DNA of 9,769 nucleotides, from assembly GCA_963618055.1 (NCBI GenBank), contig CAVERI010000097.1:1-9769 (forward strand), in the 5' to 3' direction. This document shows, in pieces, positions 5,435 to 9,769 of the stretch. Every line of letters starts with the position of its first letter. Within the stretch, counting starts at the first letter, position 1. Made by a program: the position numbers and the translations under genes. The notes below the pieces were generated by a model, which did no database searches, was not told the DNA's origin, and worked only from the letters and a program-made list of their open reading frames with translations. Source of the stretch: SFHK01 sp963618055. Its GTDB lineage: Bacteria > Bacillota > Clostridia > Christensenellales > Aristaeellaceae.

Positions 5435-5800
5435 ATGAAGTCCATTGCTGATCTGGAAGCGATTCGCCAGAAGACGCTGAGCAAGGTGAATCTCCGTCGT
5501 GAGCACGAGGGCGTGCGAATTGTAGTTGGCATGGCAACCTGCGGGATCGCCGCCGGTGCGCGCCCGGTTATGAACGCATTCATCGATGAGGTTGGCAAGC
5601 GCAATCTGCTGAACGTCGTAGTGGCGCAGACCGGCTGCATCGGTATGTGCCGTTACGAGCCGATCGTCGAGGTCATGCGTCCCGGGGAGGAAAAGGTCAC
5701 GTATGTGAATGTGAAGCCCGAGATGGTCGCGCGCATCGTAAGCGATCACGTTGTCAATGGCAAGCCCGTCGTCGAATACACCATAGGCGATGCAGAATAA
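5435..5800 (+). CDS. hydD: Small thioredoxin-like [2Fe-2S] protein of the hydrogenase operon (HydD/HndB type)
   Basis: This 121-residue soluble protein has a thioredoxin-like ferredoxin fold and resembles HndB of NADP-reducing hydrogenases. ATCGIAAGA (34-42) supplies Cys36, and TGCIGMC (66-72) supplies Cys68 and Cys72. The second cysteine of the usual CxxxxC pair is replaced by glycine (Gly41), so only three of the four normal [2Fe-2S] ligands are visible. The same ATCGIAAGAR form is, from memory, usual in this subfamily, so it is probably not a local defect. GGAGGT at 5419-5424 overlaps the end of the preceding gene and sits ten bases before the ATG. The protein probably acts as an accessory electron carrier or small structural subunit between HydC and HydB. 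Whether it really holds a cluster cannot be told from the sequence. Confidence 0.88.
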   Translation: MKSIADLEAIRQKTLSKVNLRREHEGVRIVVGMATCGIAAGARPVMNAFIDEVGKRNLLNVVVAQTGCIGMCRYEPIVEVMRPGEEKVTYVNVKPEMVARIVSDHVVNGKPVVEYTIGDAE

Positions 5801-5830
5801 GGTTGACGCTCACACAAGGAGGTAGGCAAT

Positions 5831-7627
<1,797 letters not shown>

Positions 7628-7666
7628 GCCGTTCGCGAATGATCCAAGAGTTTAGGAGGAAGCCAA

Positions 7667-9436
7667 ATGAATATGGTCAATTTCAAAATTGATGGCATTC
7701 CCGTAAGCGTTCCTGCCGGAACCACGATCCTTGAGGCGGCGAAGCAGGCGGGCGTCAAAATTCCCACCCTTTGCTATATGAAGGACATCAACGAAATCGG
7801 CGCGTGCCGTATGTGCGTTGTCGAGGCCGGCGGGCGTGCGCTGCAGGCTGCCTGCGTGTATCCCGTGGAGGCGCTGCCGAAGAACCGTGTGACCGGTGAA
7901 GTCGTTGAGGTAAAGACGAACACGCCCGCGATTCGCAAGGCTCGCCGCGTGAACCTTGAGCTGCTGCTCTCCAACCACGACAAGCGCTGCCTGAGCTGTG
8001 TGCGCTCCACCAGCTGCGAACTGCAGGCGCTGTGCCGCGAGTATGGCGTTGAGGATGAGGCTCGCTTCGCCGGCCCCATGACCGAGACCGAGGTGGACAA
8101 CTCCTCTCTGGCCATCGTGCGCAACAACGCGAAGTGCGTGCTGTGCCGCCGCTGCGTCGCCGTGTGCAGCAAGGTGCAGTCCGTCGGCGTGATCGGCCCC
8201 GTGAAGCGCGGCTTCAAAACGCAGATTCTGCCCGCGTGGAACATGGGTCTGGCCGAGACCGGCTGCATCAACTGCGGCCAGTGCATCGCCGTGTGTCCGA
8301 CCGGCGCGCTCACCGAGAGGGACGATACCGCCGAGGTCTTCGAGGCGCTGTCCAACCCGGATAAGTACGTCGTCGTGCAGCCCGCTCCCGCCGTGCGCGC
8401 CGCGCTGGGCGAGGAGTTCGGCATCCCGATGGGCACCTCCGTGACCGGCAAGCTGGCCGCCGCGCTGCGCCGTCTGGGCTTTAAGAAGGTGTTCGACACC
8501 GACTTCGCCGCCGACCTGACCATCATGGAAGAGGCGAACGAGCTGGTTGGCCGCGTGAGTAACGGCGGCGTGCTGCCGATGATCACGTCCTGCTCGCCGG
8601 GCTGGATCAAGTTCTGCGAAACCTACTATCCGGAGTTCATCCCGAATCTGTCCTCCTGCAAGTCTCCTCACGAGATGGAGGGCGCGGTCATCAAGAGCTA
8701 CTTCGCCGAGAAGGAGGGCATCGATCCCGAGAAGATCGTGGTCGTGTCCGTCATGCCCTGCACCGCGAAGAAGTACGAGTGCAAGCGCCCCGAGCTGGGA
8801 CACAACGGGCTGAGCGACGTTGATATCGTCATCACCACCCGCGAGCTTGCCCGCATGATCAAGATGAGCGGCATTAACTTTAACGCTCTGCCCGACGAGG
8901 ACTTTGACCCGATTCTGGGAGAATCCTCCGGCGCGGCCGTGATTTTCGGCGTGACCGGCGGCGTTATGGAAGCGGCGCTGCGCACGGCCTACGAGGTCAT
9001 CACCGGCGAGAAGCTCGAGAAGCTCGAGTTCACCGACGTTCGCGGCTTCGAGGGCGTGAAGGAAGCCAGCTACAACCTCAAGGGTCTGGAAGTGTCCGTG
9101 GCCGTGGCGCACTCTACCGGCGCTGCCGCGAAGCTGCTCGACGCCATCAAGGCCGGCGAGAAGAAGTATACCTTTATCGAGGTCATGGGCTGCCCCGGCG
9201 GCTGCGTGAACGGCGGCGGCCAGCCGATCGTTTCTCCGATTGTCCGCGAGGATGTGGATGTGAAGGGTCTGCGCGCCAAGGCGCTCTACGACGAGGACGC
9301 GGCGAAGCCCGTGCGCAAGTCCCACGAGCTGCCTGCTATCAGGCAGCTGTACGATGAGTACTTCGAGAAGCCCAATAGCCATAAGGCGCATGAACTGCTC
9401 CATACCACGTACACCAAGCGCCCCCTGTACGAATAA
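7667..9436 (+). CDS. hydA: [FeFe]-hydrogenase catalytic subunit, modular (HydA/HndD type)
   Basis: This 589-residue cytoplasmic enzyme reversibly reduces protons to H2 at an H-cluster. Domains in order: N-terminal [2Fe-2S] (Cys36, 47, 50, 63); His-ligated [4Fe-4S] (His104, Cys108, Cys111, Cys117); 2x[4Fe-4S] ferredoxin (Cys157, 160, 163, 167 and Cys200, 203, 206, 210); the H-domain with L1 TSCSPGW (307-313), L2 MPCTAKKYE (363-371) and L3 EVMGCPGGCVNGGGQP (505-520); and a C-terminal small-subunit-like tail (about 556-589). This matches the long form found with NuoE/NuoF partners. IMEEANEL (286-293) holds the glutamates of the proton path. L1 has Ser310 where TSCCPxW has a second Cys, a variant I recall as common in HndD-type enzymes. 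AGGAGGA at 7654-7660 supports the ATG at 7667 rather than 7673. The sequence is intact, but it needs maturases HydE/F/G, which are not in the window. Confidence 0.96.
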   Translation: MNMVNFKIDGIPVSVPAGTTILEAAKQAGVKIPTLCYMKDINEIGACRMCVVEAGGRALQAACVYPVEALPKNRVTGEVVEVKTNTPAIRKARRVNLELLLSNHDKRCLSCVRSTSCELQALCREYGVEDEARFAGPMTETEVDNSSLAIVRNNAKCVLCRRCVAVCSKVQSVGVIGPVKRGFKTQILPAWNMGLAETGCINCGQCIAVCPTGALTERDDTAEVFEALSNPDKYVVVQPAPAVRAALGEEFGIPMGTSVTGKLAAALRRLGFKKVFDTDFAADLTIMEEANELVGRVSNGGVLPMITSCSPGWIKFCETYYPEFIPNLSSCKSPHEMEGAVIKSYFAEKEGIDPEKIVVVSVMPCTAKKYECKRPELGHNGLSDVDIVITTRELARMIKMSGINFNALPDEDFDPILGESSGAAVIFGVTGGVMEAALRTAYEVITGEKLEKLEFTDVRGFEGVKEASYNLKGLEVSVAVAHSTGAAAKLLDAIKAGEKKYTFIEVMGCPGGCVNGGGQPIVSPIVREDVDVKGLRAKALYDEDAAKPVRKSHELPAIRQLYDEYFEKPNSHKAHELLHTTYTKRPLYE

Positions 9437-9446
9437 ATCCTTTATG

Positions 9447-9481
9447 AAAGCCGCCCTGCCTTCACCGGCGGGACGGCTTTT
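9447..9481 (+). terminator. Intrinsic terminator of the hydrogenase operon
   Basis: A 14-base arm (9447-9460) pairs with 9467-9480 around the loop TTCACC, with one mismatch and one G-U pair. The stem is GC-rich and ends in a short T-run (9478-9481). It lies 11 bases after the hydA stop codon. The U-tract is short, so some read-through into the next gene is possible. Confidence 0.8.
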
Positions 9482-9515
9482 GCAATCCACAGACTGTATC
9501 AGGGAGAATTAGAAG

Positions 9516-9769
9516 ATGCTTGCCTTAGATTTCAAGAAGCATGTTACTTCGTACCTTAAGCCGTATGGTTTTACGAGAGAAAAAATAACTGGTTCATGAA
9601 AAAGGACAGGCTGCTGGTGGTTTTGTCGCTCAAGAAGTATCCCTATTGCGACGGATTTTTTGTCGATGTGGGAGCAGAAATGGATGGAGAAACGCATAGG
9701 AAATGTCCAACCGCTGACAGACGACGCGGAGGATTTCTGATTTATGCCCTTGAGCGGAAACAGGGAACG
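9516..9769 (+). pseudogene. DUF4304-like gene with a frameshift (runs off the right edge)
   Basis: ATG at 9516, after AGGGAGA at 9501-9507, opens a 27-codon frame: MLALDFKKHVTSYLKPYGFT, then REKITGS and a TGA at 9597. A second frame continues the homology directly, reading RKNNWFMKKDRLLVVLSLKK from 9578 and staying open to the right edge. Together they resemble, from memory, the start of DUF4304 proteins (a helix, LKPYGFKRK, then an aromatic and LQKS-like strand). The frames meet at ACGAGAGAAAAAATAAC. Removing one AG dinucleotide there gives an uninterrupted GFTRKNNW. So a 2-bp duplication, or a 1-bp loss in the A tract, breaks the gene, unless it is a sequencing error. Beyond about 9666 a different frame also reads plausibly up to a TGA at 9738-9740, so a second lesion is possible. 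Base composition is more AT-rich than in the hydrogenase genes. Function is unknown. Confidence 0.55.

Noticed and set aside
7652..9490. A 612-codon open frame on the minus strand opposite hydA.
   Set aside because: Same artefact: it runs across the terminator, has no recognisable domain and lacks a promoter or ribosome site, while hydA on the plus strand is fully conserved.
9509..9697. A 62-codon minus-strand frame at the right end.
   Set aside because: It lies opposite the frameshifted DUF4304-like gene, whose plus-strand reading explains the sequence better.

Overview
The window reads as chromosomal DNA of a GC-rich anaerobic member of the Firmicutes, most likely class Clostridia. The basis is an [FeFe]-hydrogenase operon of the HydABC/Hnd type, strong AGGAGG-like ribosome sites, sigma-A type promoters with TATAAT or extended -10 elements, and intrinsic terminators with U-tracts. 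No narrower taxon can be supported from the sequence alone.

Layout. (1) 1-414, minus: the N-terminal part of a secreted protein of unknown function, with a near-consensus promoter; it runs off the left edge. (2) 584-2726, minus: a two-gene operon of G3E/CobW-type P-loop GTPases. The promoter-proximal gene has the CxCC metal motif and a very long His/Asp/Cys-rich insert made of 57-bp tandem repeats. The second gene lacks CxCC and carries a C-terminal module resembling the YcgQ C-terminal domain (DUF1980). The operon ends at a terminator at 537-570. (3) 2892-4123, plus: divergent from the GTPases, a 141-residue protein of unknown function followed by a TSUP (TauE/SafE, YfcA-like) membrane transporter, ending at a terminator at 4145-4184. 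(4) 4301-9481, plus: promoter, 5' hairpin, five tightly spaced genes and a terminator. The order is NuoE-like (HydC), HATPase-fold protein, HndB-like 2Fe-2S protein (HydD), NuoF-like flavoprotein (HydB), modular [FeFe]-hydrogenase (HydA). (5) 9516 to the right edge, plus: a DUF4304-like gene broken by a frameshift at a GAGA/A6 tract.

How the genes work together. HydA, HydB and HydC carry all the domains of a soluble multimeric hydrogenase that couples H2 to NAD(P) and, by analogy with Thermotoga maritima and Acetobacterium woodii, probably also to ferredoxin by flavin-linked electron bifurcation. The gene order matches, from memory, the hydC-hydE-hydD-hydB-hydA order of A. woodii, where hydE is the ATPase-like gene and not the maturase of the same name. 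The H-cluster maturases HydE, HydF and HydG are not in the window. The GTPase pair is more likely to serve zinc or another transition metal than the hydrogenase, because an [FeFe] enzyme does not use the nickel GTPase HypB.

The hydrogenase operon itself is a known type. The less ordinary items are the unusual GTPase pair, the orphan ATPase inside the operon, the TSCSPGW variant of the H-cluster motif, the hairpin placed at the predicted transcript 5' end, and the frameshifted gene at the right edge. I see no RNA genes, insertion sequences, CRISPR arrays or phage genes.
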